A stretch of 64,000 nucleotides of DNA from Triglochin maritima (taxonomy: Eukaryota; Streptophyta; Magnoliopsida; Alismatales; Juncaginaceae). A model generated the notes under the pieces. The model saw only the letters and a program-made list of their open reading frames with translations. It had not been told where the DNA came from and did not search any database. The position numbers were made by a program, and so were the translations under genes. Location of the stretch: positions 28,170,501-28,234,500 of the forward strand of contig OY821786.1 of assembly GCA_963682175.1 (NCBI GenBank), in the 5' to 3' direction. Of this stretch, positions 45,594 to 57,611 are shown piece by piece (positions within the stretch are counted from its first letter, which is position 1; each line of letters opens with the position of its first letter).

Positions 45594-46984
45594 GAGTTGT
45601 AAAACACATTTTAACACAACTCTCCCACACATATTTGCCTCATACAGTAGAGAGAATATCCAAACACTCCAAGCCTCAAACCTTCCACACCTTAGTCATA
45701 AATCCAATCTCACTCAAGTGTGCTCAAGTTTAGAGAGTGTTGTTTCACTCAAGATTTTCGTCCGTAAAAGAAGCAAGGATTTCAGTGAAAGCCTGAAGTG
45801 TTCCTCTCGGATTGTAAGAGAAGAAAGTCAAGCTCACGAGGGTGTTCGTGGAGCTTGTTTTGTAAAAGGCGTTCTGTCCCGGCCAGGAATGGAGAGTGGA
45901 TAGTGAAGACGCGAGTGGAGCTTGCAAGAGAGGACGTAGGCGGGAGGCCGAACCTCTGTAAAAACCCCCGTGTTCCATTGTGGTTTGCTTTACTTGCTTG
46001 TTTACTTTCAATTCCGCTATGCATAACTTGATTTCTTAAACATGTAGGTAATTAGCATAAAAGTGATTAGAATTAGTGACCCTCACGATCCTACAGATAC
46101 AACTTTGAGATCTAAGAAACTCTATGACCTTATTCCAAGCCATTCACATCCCTGGAGTGAGATTTTTAAATCACGCTACTCCACTAGAGAAGACACCAAA
46201 AATTCCATCTCGGGGCCGAAGCACAGATTAACCATCTTTCAGAGTCATAGCACTATTGATTGGATCCTGATGCTCTGTCGCCATAGCACTATTTCGACTC
46301 GAAACGTATATGTCACTTTTTTGGTGAGACAAATGGATGGACAATCCATTTTTATGTGATTCTTGGCCGGCTTCATTTTCAAAGCCAAAAAGAAAAATCT
46401 ATTGCTGATTTCTTCTGTCCTTCCCCAAACTTGCTTTTCAAGAACTTCAAAGATGAAATTCCTGATTCTGATGTGATTCATTTTCATGGAGCCTTTGTGA
46501 GTTTTAGTTTGACTCATCTTTTAGATATGTGCAACTGTAACCTTTACAAAACAAAGATTCATATCGTGACATCAATATACCTTTTGTTCACCAATGGACT
46601 TCTATCTTCAACCATCAAGGAGATCTAGAAAACCTACATCGATCCCTCTGAAAATTACGATATCTTCATGACTAGTTTACAAAAGTCGTATTTCATTGTA
46701 CAAAAGACAATCCTTTGGTTAGAGGACGGAACGACTCCCCTCTTTGTCAAAATGATAATCAATCTATCCAACACTTGTTTTTTAACTATCCTACTTCCCT
46801 ATTTTGGGATCATTCGATCTCATGGTTTTTGAAAAAAAACTCGGTCTACTAGTCTGTCCTTTGGCGGGTGTGATTAGCTAGGGATGAACTTATTTTTAAG
46901 AGAACAAACACCTTATTCAAGTCTATTATTATTAATTGTTGTCACAGTGTCATTTCTTGGGTAGGTTGCACTACTCAAATAGGG

Positions 46985-48501
46985 TGATTGAATCAATTAT
47001 AAAAACTGCAAGTGCACGACATCGGTGAAGACGCAGCAAGTACGGGTCGTGTCCACGAGGAGCGTGTGCAAGTCGAAATCCACAATATTCGAGTGGGAAA
47101 AGAAGAGAGAAATAAGGTCGAAATTATGCTATGATTCGTACGAAATCAGAAAACAAATGATAAAAATAAACCCCTCTGAGAGGGTAGAGAAAGAATGCGG
47201 AAATGAGAATATGTGTAGGTGTGTGTTCATTGGTGCTCATCACAACATGTAATACATGAAATCTATAAAACCAAATTCAACTGTCTCCACATGAAATAAG
47301 ATAAAACATTATCATTAAAACATATAAGACAATAATTGAAATAAGGCTAATATGAGCACATGCATAATGACCAAACCCTACTACGTCTCCACATGAAATA
47401 AGATTTGACACTATCATTAAAACATACAAGACATTAATTAGGATGAGGCCAACATGAGCACATGCATACACATGTCATGTTTTCTTCTTATCCACTCCAT
47501 CATTATTCTTACATCATCATTCCCCATAAAATAGGCCCACTAATCTAAGCATGTGTTAAGCATCACTCAAGAGCATTAGCACATCATAGATAAGAGTGAA
47601 AATCCAATTAGATGGTTATGGAACTCATGTGAGGCTCAAAGTTTAGGAATAACACGCACACTTAATACATCACATAATCACATCACCTTCTTCTCCACCC
47701 CCAATGGGGATGGACTACTCCCTACTCATCTCTAAACTTAAGAAAACATAAAGACAACCCAAAACCATAATGGAAATGTAGAAAACTAGATTAAAATGAA
47801 TGATTACAAGGTTGCTCCTCTTCTCCTGCTCTGCACTACTAATTAAGAAACTAAAGAAATAAAACTTACTCCACTAAACAAGAAAGGAAACTAACCTAAG
47901 GAGGAGAGGGAGGAAGAAGAAAGGAGACATTACAAGTCTATTTATAGAAGTAATAAGGGTTTAGATGGATCTAGAAGTAATCTGACGACTGAAATAACTT
48001 TCTCTATAGTCTGGTGCACCCATATAATCAAGACAAAGCCACAGGTAAAATTGGGGACCAATTGTGCCAAAATGATCCTCCAATGGCAGATCTTTTGTGC
48101 CTGATCAACCCCGATTTCTTCCAAGAGCTTAAGTGTTGTATTTTGCATGTGGGGTGCACTCCTGGTTCGCTGGTTCGAGCATGTTTGGTCCGAATTACCC
48201 AAATACTCTTCAAGATCATCGTATTGAGGGATTTGTGCTCCTGAAATGTTTTCCATGCGTTCAAGTCCCTCTGGATTTCATCTGGGTCCTTCCTGATTTG
48301 CAGATGGTCCTTGTGCATGACAAACAGGTCCACTTTGCTTTATTTTAGTCATTTGTTCATGCATTTTAGTCATTTTCTCTTCCTTTCTCTTTTTTATTAT
48401 CAAACACCTGAAACACCACGAAGAAACACTCGAGTAGCACAAAATTGGCGTAAAATAAAGAATATGTAGCATGAATGCGTTGTATGATATGCTACTAATC
48501 A
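46985..48501 (-). mobile_element. Family B gypsy LTR (3' LTR of deleted element)
   Basis: 1517 bp, starting TGATTGAATC and ending GCTACTAATCA on plus. AAATACCCCCACAC, the complement of a polypurine tract, follows, so this is the 3' LTR of a minus-strand element. CTATTTATAGAAG near 47938 is the reverse TATA. Its partner is 56077-57611, but outer flanks (TAGGG and ATGGA) do not match. Confidence 0.82.
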
Positions 48502-48674
48502 AATACCCCCACACTTACCTTTTGCTAGTCCCGAGCAAAACAAAGCAAGAGAAAAATGAAAGAAAGGATAAATATACAAAAAAGAGGGAAATCCTAACTC
48601 CCTTTCGTAGGAATCACAGTTGCACTTAACACGCGTAAAAACTGTTAAACCTCATTGTCACCAGGGAGGAGTGG
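48502..48674 (-). other. Family B 3' UTR, part 1
   Basis: 3' UTR sequence equivalent to 35356-35520, ending at AGTGG (48670-48674), where a solo LTR has inserted. It continues at 51763. Confidence 0.75.
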
Positions 48675-49902
48675 TGATTGACATCATATCATGCTTATAT
48701 TCGTGTCTTATATCCTCTATTTTGAACCTAAGTAATGCTACGTAATGACTTTTATGTTTACGTTTCACGAATAAATAGGTTTGAGAAGAAGAGACACAAC
48801 AAGGACCTGAATGCAAAAAATGACTCAATTGTGAGACTTATGGACTGATATGCAAGACGGAAGGACCCGGATATAAACCAAAAGGACCAATAAGCAAATC
48901 GAGAAACTCCACACCATCATGAGGAGTATTTTGGCAATTAGATTTGGGCCTACACTCAAACAACTGATTCGGGTGTACCACACATAAAGAATTGAAGCAA
49001 TAAAGAAACCAACCGAAACTAGGTCGAATACGAACACAAGTGACCATCAATTGGCGGTCCAAAATGTTCAATATCCGACCTGGCTTCTCGTGGTTGTGTA
49101 ATATGTTGTTTGTATCTATGTTTAGAAGTTTCATTAGTCCCACATTAGGAGATTGTCCCCGATTACATTTTTCTATGACTATAAATAGAACTCTTCTTCC
49201 TCCTTTGTAATTACCCATTGCTTGGAGGCATTCCCTCTACTTAAAGTAAGCCTTGGAGCAAAACTCAAGTGGAGAAGAATGCTACTTGTAATGTGAGTCA
49301 TGTAAATAAAATATTTTTTTAGTATGTTTTAATGTTGTCTGCTCTTTTAATTCATGCATGCATTGTTTAATTTCAATTTGTCTTCTTTTCTTAATGAGTA
49401 GTGAGTAGCTCCATCCCCCTTTGGGGGTGGAGATGATGTACATATATGTTGTGAAGTTTGGATGTTTAATGAATTTTTGATTGTGTAGATTTGCATGTTT
49501 ATATGTTCATCGGGGGTGTTTTAATCATCTACATGTTGTGGGATTTTTGATGGGTTTTGCCATAAGATTTAGACACTTCCCATGCTTAGTTTCCTCATGT
49601 TTATTGACTGAAATTTCTTGTTGAATATGCTACATGTTAGTTATGTATTTGTATTTGTGTTTGCTTGCTTGATTGATTGAAGAAACTTTGTTTCGATGGG
49701 TTGTGCCATAAGATTTAGACACCTCCCATGCTTAACTTTGTTCTTCACATGAGTTCATGGTTTTTTTATGAGTCTTGCCATATCTTTAGACACCTCTCAT
49801 ACTGAGCCTAGTCTTATGCTAATCAAGTAGTAATTGCCGATACGTTTTGTGAATAGATTGATAGATTTGGCCAAATCTTTAGATACTTCCTATGCATGAA
49901 GA

Positions 49903-51444
49903 TGTGGGGATCGTATGGGGCCCTCTAGTGATCGTAATTAACTAAAGTGAGGAATTAAAACTTAATTACAAAACTAACAACTAATCATGCAAGGGTAAGA
50001 TGAGAGTTAGAGAAATTGCAAACCACGTTGTAGTCGACGCCCGATGTAACGAGGTTCGGCACCCGCCCCGGGTCCTAGTCCTCACTCGCAAGCCCCACTC
50101 GTCCCTCGAGCCTCACTTGTAGTTTCCACTATCCGATCTCTATTACCGGGCCGAGATCAACGCCTTTACAAACAACGAGCCTCGCGAACACCCTCGCCTC
50201 GCCCGTGTCTCCTCTCACAACCCGAGAGGGAGCTTCCCCGAAGCTATTACAACTCTTGTGATTTGGATGAAAGAATGAATCACACTTCTTGCTAATGACA
50301 TTCTAACTTTGAGCACACTTGGATTATGATATGGATCTAGGAATACAAGTGGTGAAGTTTTGGCTTGAGTGTATAGGATTTTAGCTTTGAAGGTTTGGGA
50401 AAGATAGCAAAAGGATACTAGATGTTTGGAGAGTGTAGTGCTTGTTGTTGTGCTTCTAATGAGGTCCTTATATAAGCTTCAAAGCTCTTAGAGCCGTTGG
50501 GGAGTGGGTGAGAAAGTTGACCCATGAAATGTGATGATGTGACAAAAGTTCGCGCAGAATTTGCACGCTCCTCAGTAGACCGTTAACCCAACGGATTACC
50601 GAAAATGGTCATTTTGGTTTACCGAATCCTATTCGGTTAACCGCTCACTCAACTCCAGTAGCTCTCTAACTAGCAACCTTAATACAATTCGGTTTACCGA
50701 AACCTATTCGGTTAACCGTTCCAAACTGGACAGTAAGATTGGTAGGGTTCTGTTAATGCTAGGTTCGGTTGACCGTCTATACTTCGGTATGCCAAAGTTA
50801 GTGTGGGTTTTGCGCTAACAATGCGTGGGAAATTGTTTTACCAATAACAGTCAAGTTAAATAGCCGTTGGGCTCCTAAAGCAATATTATTCGGTTACCGA
50901 ATGAAGTTCGGTGTACCGAATATGGATAAGTCAATTGGGCTTTAGGTCAAGATTTAAATACGGCCGTTGGAGCAAAGTCCAAAACCGGTCCAGGCTAATT
51001 CGGTCTACCGAAAGTGGTTCGGTATACCGAGGTGGTTATTCCAGGGAATACCTAAAGGATTCTACACGGTTGACCGCAAGGTGTTCGGTGGACCGAACTC
51101 TACATGATTCGGTTTACCGAGAGGGGTTCGGTTAACCGTGAGGATACGGGACAGAATCCTAATGTGCTCAAGTTTACATTAATCCTTAGGACTCAAATTA
51201 TACTAAATTACATATTGGTCCAAAGCTTGATTACATGTCTTGAGTCTTTGTCTTCTTGTCCTAAAGCTCCTTAGCTTGATTCTTCATCAACCTATTAAGA
51301 ATATCGCAAATACACGAATATATATGCAATGCATGTATTCATGTTTGCTTACTTTGATTGTCTAGGTTGATTGATTAAATATAGATTAAGATTAGATTAC
51401 TTAATCATCAAAACTAAATAAGTATTAAAGCCAAAAAGCCGACA
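49903..51444 (-). mobile_element. Solo LTR, family C subfamily, copy C2
   Basis: 1542 bp, TGTGGGG...GCCGACA, perfect TSD GAAGA (49898-49902, 51445-51449). It shares with C1 the R/U5 block with CCGGGTCCTAGTCCTC-like sequence and the end AAAGCCAAAAAGCC. Orientation is minus, with the TATA at 50468-50475. The palindrome cores have diverged from C1. Confidence 0.9.
50593..51137. repeat. Seven paired GGTNNACC dyads (C2)
   Basis: Pairs start at 50616/50635, 50691/50710, 50767/50786, 50892/50910, 51002/51021, 51068/51087 and 51111/51130. Spacing is 19 in six pairs and 18 in one. Cores vary (GGTTTACC, GGTTAACC, GGTTGACC, GGTATGCC, GGTGTACC, GGTCTACC, GGTATACC, GGTGGACC) while the outer CGGT and ACCG arms are mostly kept. 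One lone GGATTACC lies at 50593. Confidence 0.88.
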
Positions 51445-51762
51445 GAAGACACATACATGCGTCATTCATCACTTATTTCACTTCATATGTGCACACACTC
51501 CACCCCTCTACGGGTTTCCATTCCTGAATTCTAGCTTGTTGTCTTAGTTAGTTTAGTTTCATTGTTGCGTGCTTTCATTTCCTTGTTTGCGCTTACTAGT
51601 TTAGTTTAGTCTAGTTTAGCTTAATCAACTTCTTCTCCCCTCTTTTCTCACTTGCCTTCGAACGAACCAGAGTCAACACACCTCCCTGTGGATCGACCCA
51701 TATTTTCCAAGTCTTCACCGACGTCGTGCACTTGCGGTATTTAAAACGAACACAACAAGTGG

Positions 51763-52361
51763 TGTCTCCTAAGGGTTTTCAGCGGATATACCCATAAAAT
51801 CTGAACATTGATGCATTATTCAACCTAGCAACATGACTCGAAGGACCTACTTTTGTAGATCATTGGACACGGTAATCCTATGGGCCAACTCTATATATAT
51901 ATCATGTCCGCACACTTAGCCTAGTGAACCATTTGCGCAAGTTAATTAAGGACTTACGTGAAAGATATGGGCAACCTTAACATCCTCAAGTGATACATCG
52001 TGCAAAGTCCATTAAGGTTCTTTTTTTTATTTTTTCTCTCTCTCTTTTTATCATCATTTTTTTTCTTTTTGAAGTCTAAGGAATTAGAAGTCGTTGGTGT
52101 TTAATTCTCACAAGGTCGGGTTTTGTGCGTCATTACCTGTGAAGACTTATACTATCACATACACCTTCCCTCAAATCTCCACATAGGGCGATCCTTACCA
52201 CCCGTGTAATGGGAATTCGGTCGATGCATCGCAACTCAGATGACTCGAAAACACCAGGTACTAAGTCCCCTCGGACTTAATTTCCCAAGAGATCGGAGCC
52301 GTGTGAGAAGAGAGAGCACCTTACTAAATTTTCTTATCTATAAATGAACCAAAACCCCTAC
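51763..52361 (-). other. Family B 3' UTR, part 2
   Basis: Continues 48502-48674 (the reverse complement of the conserved 3' UTR, including GGAATTCGGTCGATGC near 52211) and ends at CCTAC (52357-52361), the target site of the next solo LTR. T/CT-rich low-complexity sequence occupies about 52021-52075. Confidence 0.7.
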
Positions 52362-54141
52362 TGTAACGCCCCCGATCTCGCGGGTACGTACACTGGGAAA
52401 GACTACAAGTGTCGCGATCAGAGACCTCCGCGACGACCGAAGGAGTTACAAAACACAGACCAACAATGACTCGACAATACGTAGAGAGATCATACATGGA
52501 TAGACTAACATAGAACATGACTAAAAAGTGAGAGATTATCCATATATGGTAACAAGGTCAAATACATTACATCGAGTTCAAAATGGAAATACATCATAAA
52601 TAATGTGGAAGCAAAAGACAAACTAAAGAATCTGGTCGACGTGTCCCTCGTGTTCGTATTCATGCGAACTAGCATACATAATAATGCGAACTAGCATACA
52701 TGCATGTAACGGGTTAATGTGTTGCTTTAGAACATGACACGATCAGCACATGATATGAAAGAGCCCATTTACATACATAAGTGCATGCATGACTACAACA
52801 TCAGGAATACACACACATCAGATCATATAACCACATTATATCTGCTACTGAAACACAACAAGTCATATAAAGCAAAACACATTCAACACATAGAGCATGA
52901 TAACTAACAAAAGACAAGCTAACAAGTTCAATCGACTCAAACCGATGCATGAGCCCTTGACCACTCCAACCCACGTGCTTAGAGTATCCCTCTCAGGCCG
53001 TTATGGTGGGAGAGGGTCAGTAGAGATCCATCCAAGCAGCTCAGCCCAACAACCGAGCAAGCTGATGCACATGGTGCACTAACCGCATGGCTAGCCCATT
53101 CAAGTGCATGCTGCTCAGACCAAGCTAGCCCATCGAGATCCCCCTCACCCTTATCATCCCTAGGTTTGTTCCACACCTTTTACTGACCTTTTCCACCATC
53201 TAGAAGAGCTGGACCAGCCAGCCGATCCAAACAAAGAGTCAAAAGGGTTGAAGACAAATCCTAGTCGGATCTTGTGTGCACCAGCCACACCCAACCAGAT
53301 CCGTGCCCACCCCAAAATTCAGCCCAGAAGAAACCTCATCACTCCTGATCGGACCTCACTGGAGCTCACCGGAAGCCCGGTCCATCTGGCTGCCCCACAG
53401 CCAGCCCCATCTAGCGCATGCTCCATGCACACGCTAGAAGAGAACTCAGTTGTTGGTGCAACCGATTGCACCAACCACCAACATGGTGCTGGCTGGCCCT
53501 CCAGCCAACACCCCCCTCCCATACAACTCTTCAACGGTCAGGAGCATACCTGAATTCACGAAAAACTTTGCCCGAGATTACCGAAGATCAGCCCACCCGG
53601 ATCTTCGTCTAGTTGCTCCCAGAAGATGCACTCTAGCTTGTTCTACTTGACTCGTCGGAGCTCCAACCACTAGCACACCAAAGAGGGAGATGGAGAGGGT
53701 ATGAATTTCGTGGGTGAGGGAGTGAGAGGGTAGGGATGGCTTGGGTTGAGGGGGTTTTGTTTGCAAACAACCCTCCAACTTCCATAGGCTTCATGGCTAT
53801 TCAAGTCACATTATGGCATGCCAATATGGCACCATTCCAAAGGCATCCAAAAGCCACGAAAATGCACATCCAAACCCTAATGCAACCCTTCCAATTCCAT
53901 GCCACTTCAACACGGTTTTATTCCAAAACCGACCCTACACTCACTCGGACCCAAATTGAGTCGATCGAGTCAAACAACCGCGCGCTCGCCCGATGTGTCG
54001 CACACGATCGACCAATGAGAAATCCGATCAAATATACTTAAACAAACATACCATAACACAAATTGACATTCTAAGAACTAAATTATGCATAACCGAGGAG
54101 AGTGGACTTATTAATATTATAGCAGGAGAGCGGTTCTTACA
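52362..54141 (-). mobile_element. Solo LTR of a different gypsy family (TGTAAC...TTACA)
   Basis: 1780 bp with ends TGTAACGCCCCC and GGTTCTTACA and a perfect TSD CCTAC (52357-52361, 54142-54146). Ends of this kind are common in plant chromovirus LTRs, where GGGCGTTACA is the 3' end, so minus orientation is more likely. That assignment comes from remembered family features, not from an internal domain. Open frames inside are not gene-like. Confidence 0.75.
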
Positions 54142-54146
54142 CCTAC

Positions 54147-56076
54147 ACCTAAGGTTTCACACCGAAAGTCAAGACCTAGAGGTCCCAAAAGTCTCAATGC
54201 AACTAAGCAAACGACGACATTCAGGCCATGACCTCGAAATTGGGATTGTCTCCTAACTGTGCCCAAATCCTAATGGCAATATCTACTTGATTTTAGATTA
54301 AGGCTTTTCATTAAGTGTGATTTTTTGGGCAAAGGATGGGGTGATGAAATCTACTGCCTTATCTTGTATAGGTCACCCCCCTAGGGTATTTTGATCCCTA
54401 AACTAGCAATCAAGCCCTCCAATCAAACACTCACCGCACTTTTGTTCCAATACGACCCTACTAACTAATGCATGCAATCTAATGCATGAATGAGTGAAGA
54501 AGGGTCGTACCTCTCGCCAGCAATCGACAACAAGAAAGTAAAGCAAAGGAAATATAATATGTGTGCAAGACCTATCTTTGGTGCATGACCAAGATGACAA
54601 TCATCTACTCTTTTGCTTTGAGTTTTAGTGTCCAAGTTGTCTAAAAGAGGGGAATATGCATGTCAAATTAATTTTTGGCATCAAAACATAGCATATATGA
54701 AGTGGACAGTGGCATATATCAACTACAAATAGCAATAACAAGCTACAGGTGAAATAGAAATTGAGACAAGCTCACCAAATCCGCCATTGACGGATTGTTT
54801 GGGGATTATGGTCCCCAAACTTCTCCTGGATGTTCTTTGGCCTCTATGAAGTGCCCGAGTCCAATAACAAAACTAAAAAGAAAATGTTTTTTTGCTTCCG
54901 TACCGATCAAAACATTGTTGATTGGCGACATGCCCATGATTCAGAGAAAATTGGCCCCGTACGTATTAAAAACAATGTAATTGGCATCATACCCATCCAT
55001 TACGATGGGACCCACATTCGTTAACGTTTTCTGTAACATCCCGTGATTTATCAACGAGGTTTTTGCTTCCGTACGGATCAAAACAATGTTAATTGGCAAC
55101 GTACCCATGGTTCAGGGAAAATTGGCCATGTACGTATCAAAACAATGTAATTGGTCTCATACCTATCCGTTACGGTGGGGCCCACATTCGTTTGGCACCG
55201 TTTACGTTTTCCGTGACGTCTTGTGATTTCTCAACCTTTACCTGTTATCATCACCTTAAAAATATAATTAGTATCCCGACCCGACCTCAATTACAACTTA
55301 AAATCCCGACCCGGTGTTGCACCCAATTTGACCCTAATTACAACTTCAAATCTCGACCCAGTGGTGCACCCAACCCGACCTCAATTCTCCCGCCAAATCC
55401 CTAACCCCTTTCCGAACTTGAAGAATTCAGTTATGGGGTTGGTCGGTCGGGCACCATAACTGGATTCTCCATTATGGGGTTGGGTGCACCACCGAGTCGA
55501 GATTCTCTAAGTCGGGAAAGGGGGCTAGTGATTTGGTTGGAGAATTTGGGTCGGGTTAGGTGCACCAACAGAACAGAATTTTAAGTTGTTTGGGGTCGGA
55601 TCGGGATACTGATTAGAGTTTTAAGGTATTAATAGGAGGCAAAGGTTGATAAATCATGGGACATCATGGAACATGTAAACGATGCTAGGAAATGTGGGCC
55701 CCACTGTAACGGATGGGTATGAGGACAATTACATTGTTTTTTCATAAGTACATGGCCAATTTTCTCCGAACCATGAGTATCTCGCCAATTAATAATTTTT
55801 TGATCGGTGCGGAAGCAAAAAACTCATTGATAAATCACATGAAGTTACGGAAAACGTTAACGAATGTGGGTCCCACCGTAACGGATGGGTATGAAACCAA
55901 TTACATTGTTTTTGATACGTACGGGGCCAATTTCTTTGAGTCATGGGTACGTCACCAATTAATGATGTTTTGATTTGTACGGAAGCAAAAAACCCAAAAA
56001 GAAAATGCAAGAAAAACCCACTGAAATGGTGGAAACAACGACTATGACCAACTCCCCGGCAACGACACAACAAACT
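54147..56076 (-). other. Family B leader joined to 3' UTR by deletion
   Basis: A short stretch of 3' UTR (to about 54200) is joined to leader sequence, the reverse complement of 1680-1960-type sequence from about 54254. The whole coding part is therefore deleted. The leader holds the foldback at 54887-55995. A decayed Asp primer site (reverse complement of TCCCCGGCAACGACACAA) lies at 56053-56070. No gene remains. Confidence 0.7.
54887..55995. mobile_element. Foldback/MULE-like element with doubled long inverted repeats
   Basis: Flanked by AAAAAGAAAATG on both sides (54875-54886, 55996-56007), a 9-12-bp duplication typical of mutator-like elements. The outer inverted repeats start TTTTTTGCTTCCGTAC and extend about 180 bases. 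A second copy of the same repeat follows inside each arm (from about 55066 left, to about 55813 right). The GACCCG/CGGGTC-rich core is itself partly self-complementary, so nearly the whole 1.1 kb can form one hairpin. No transposase frame. Confidence 0.8.
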
Positions 56077-57611
56077 TGATTGATCGTTTTCATAACCGCA
56101 AGTGCACGACATCGGTGAAGACTTAGCAAATATGGGTCGAATCTCAAGGAGTTATGCGTGTTATTGTTATCACCATACTCGAGTTGGAAGAGAAATAGAT
56201 AAAGATATTTAGGCTAAGCAAACTAAAGTAAACTAAGATAGAAGAAAACAATCTAACTAAACCCCTGAAGTGGAGGTGCAATAGTGAGGTGTGTGTGCAT
56301 GAGGGTGTCCAACCATTAAGCATATGTGTAAGTGTGTGTTTACAAGTAGAAGTTAGTGTGGAATCTAAGTGTGAAACACCTACAATTACATGATATACAA
56401 GACTAGGATAAGTTAACATGAAGTTAAGATCAATTTTATGGATTCTTAAGTATGCAATAAGCACCTAGTGTGGCCATTAAAGCATCAATCAATCGTAAGC
56501 ATAACCTTAGTTCATTCAAGCAGCATAAACCAAATCAAAAAACCATTCATTTCAAGTCAATTCCATCATCAAATAGAACTCATCACAAGCAACATGTCAA
56601 AAATAGATCTAGCATGAAACAAGTACCTAGTGTGGCCATTATCTCATCTAAAATTAGATTAAAATGCTACAAGTTTTAGATTTAACATTAAGCACATGGA
56701 AATGACACAAAATTAGGAACACATCATACACTTCACCATCAACTACATTGCCTCCACCCCAAATGGGGTGGATCTACTTACTAATCATAATAACAAGCAT
56801 GGAAAGCAAGAGATTGAGACTAAACATGACATAAAACTCTAACTAGAAAACTAACAAACAAAATCAAAAACTAATTGGATAGAAAGAAAGCTAATGACAA
56901 GAGGAACACGAATCCAACCCTAGATTAAAGAAAATGTGAGATTACAACCTTCATCCACCTTCCTTTACTTGCAGCCAAATTGGGTAAAACCTAACCTACT
57001 CTAATTATGGAAGTGCAGAAGAAGAGGAAAGGTAGGAGAAACATTGCTATTTATAGAAGAAAGTGTGATGTAGATGAATCTAAAAGCAATCCGATGGTTG
57101 TAATTGATTTCTTTAAGCTCTGGTGCACGACTTTAAACCGATCCGAGCTACAAGACAAATGTGAGTGTTATCTTCCCAACTTGATCCGCCAGTGGCAGAT
57201 GATTTGGGTCGGATCCTCCTGAAATTTTGTTTGTCATTTAAGTTATGCATTTTGCACTTGGGGTGCACTCCTGGTCCCTTTGTTCGAGCCCGTTGGTTTT
57301 TAATTGCCCAAATACTCCTCAAGATCATTATTTTGAGGAATTCTTGCGCCATAAATATTTTCCTTGTGTTCAGGTCCCTTCGGATTTCATTTGGGTCCTT
57401 CCTAATTTGTAGATAGGTCCTTGAGCATGACAAACATGTCTAATTTGCTTCATTTGAGTCATTTCTTCTTGTATTTAAGTATGTTTCTCTCCATTTCTCT
57501 TCTTTATTACCTAACACCTGAAAATACAACAACAAACACTCGAGTAGCACAAAATTGGGGTAAAATAAAGAATATATAGCATGAATGCGATGTATGATAT
57601 GATACTAATCA
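56077..57611 (-). mobile_element. Family B gypsy LTR (5' LTR)
   Basis: 1535 bp, TGATTGATCG...ATACTAATCA on plus, next to a decayed primer site on its left. Reverse TATA CTATTTATAG is near 57049. It has a decayed U3 palindrome near 57184 (GATCCGCCAGTGGCAGATG). Confidence 0.82.

Larger units (their letters stand above)
44623..46095 (+). mobile_element. Solo LTR, family C, plus orientation
   Basis: 1473 bp, TGTTGG...CCTACA, the reverse orientation of C1. Flanks GATAT (44618-44622) and GATAC (46096-46100) are a TSD with one mismatch. The TATA box TATAAATA is at 45586-45593. Its excision rejoins the LINE reading HNPRY-NFEI. Confidence 0.88.
44301..46980 (+). pseudogene. L1-type LINE ORF2 remnants
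   Basis: Fragments of a plant L1 reverse transcriptase can be read in changing frames. ISDFHPISLLDN (about 44324) matches the RT motif DFRPISL. SKHL...GGNFILYSIPSYYITFF (44385-44465) matches the thumb region, and LINWESVSTKK then GGLGIINIHNPRY (44584-44621) follow. PLCQNDNQSIQHLFFNYPTSLFWD (about 46737-46806) matches the zinc-binding zf-RVT region. Most of the palm, including FADD, is deleted. A solo LTR splits GGLGIINIHNPRY from NFEI. It is dead and was formerly self-mobilising by target-primed reverse transcription. Confidence 0.75.
48675..51757 (+). mobile_element. Solo gypsy LTR (family A-like), itself interrupted
   Basis: Ends TGATTGAC...CACAACA, TSD AGTGG at 48670-48674 and 51758-51762. 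TATA CTATAAATAG is near 49181. Without the nested C2 LTR its length is about 1.54 kb, typical of the family. It is a single LTR with no primer site next to it. Confidence 0.88.

Noticed and set aside
53248..53553. Small host gene of 101 codons in the 52-54 kb region
   Set aside because: It lies inside the TGTAAC...TTACA solo LTR, overlaps frames on the other strand and shows no domain.
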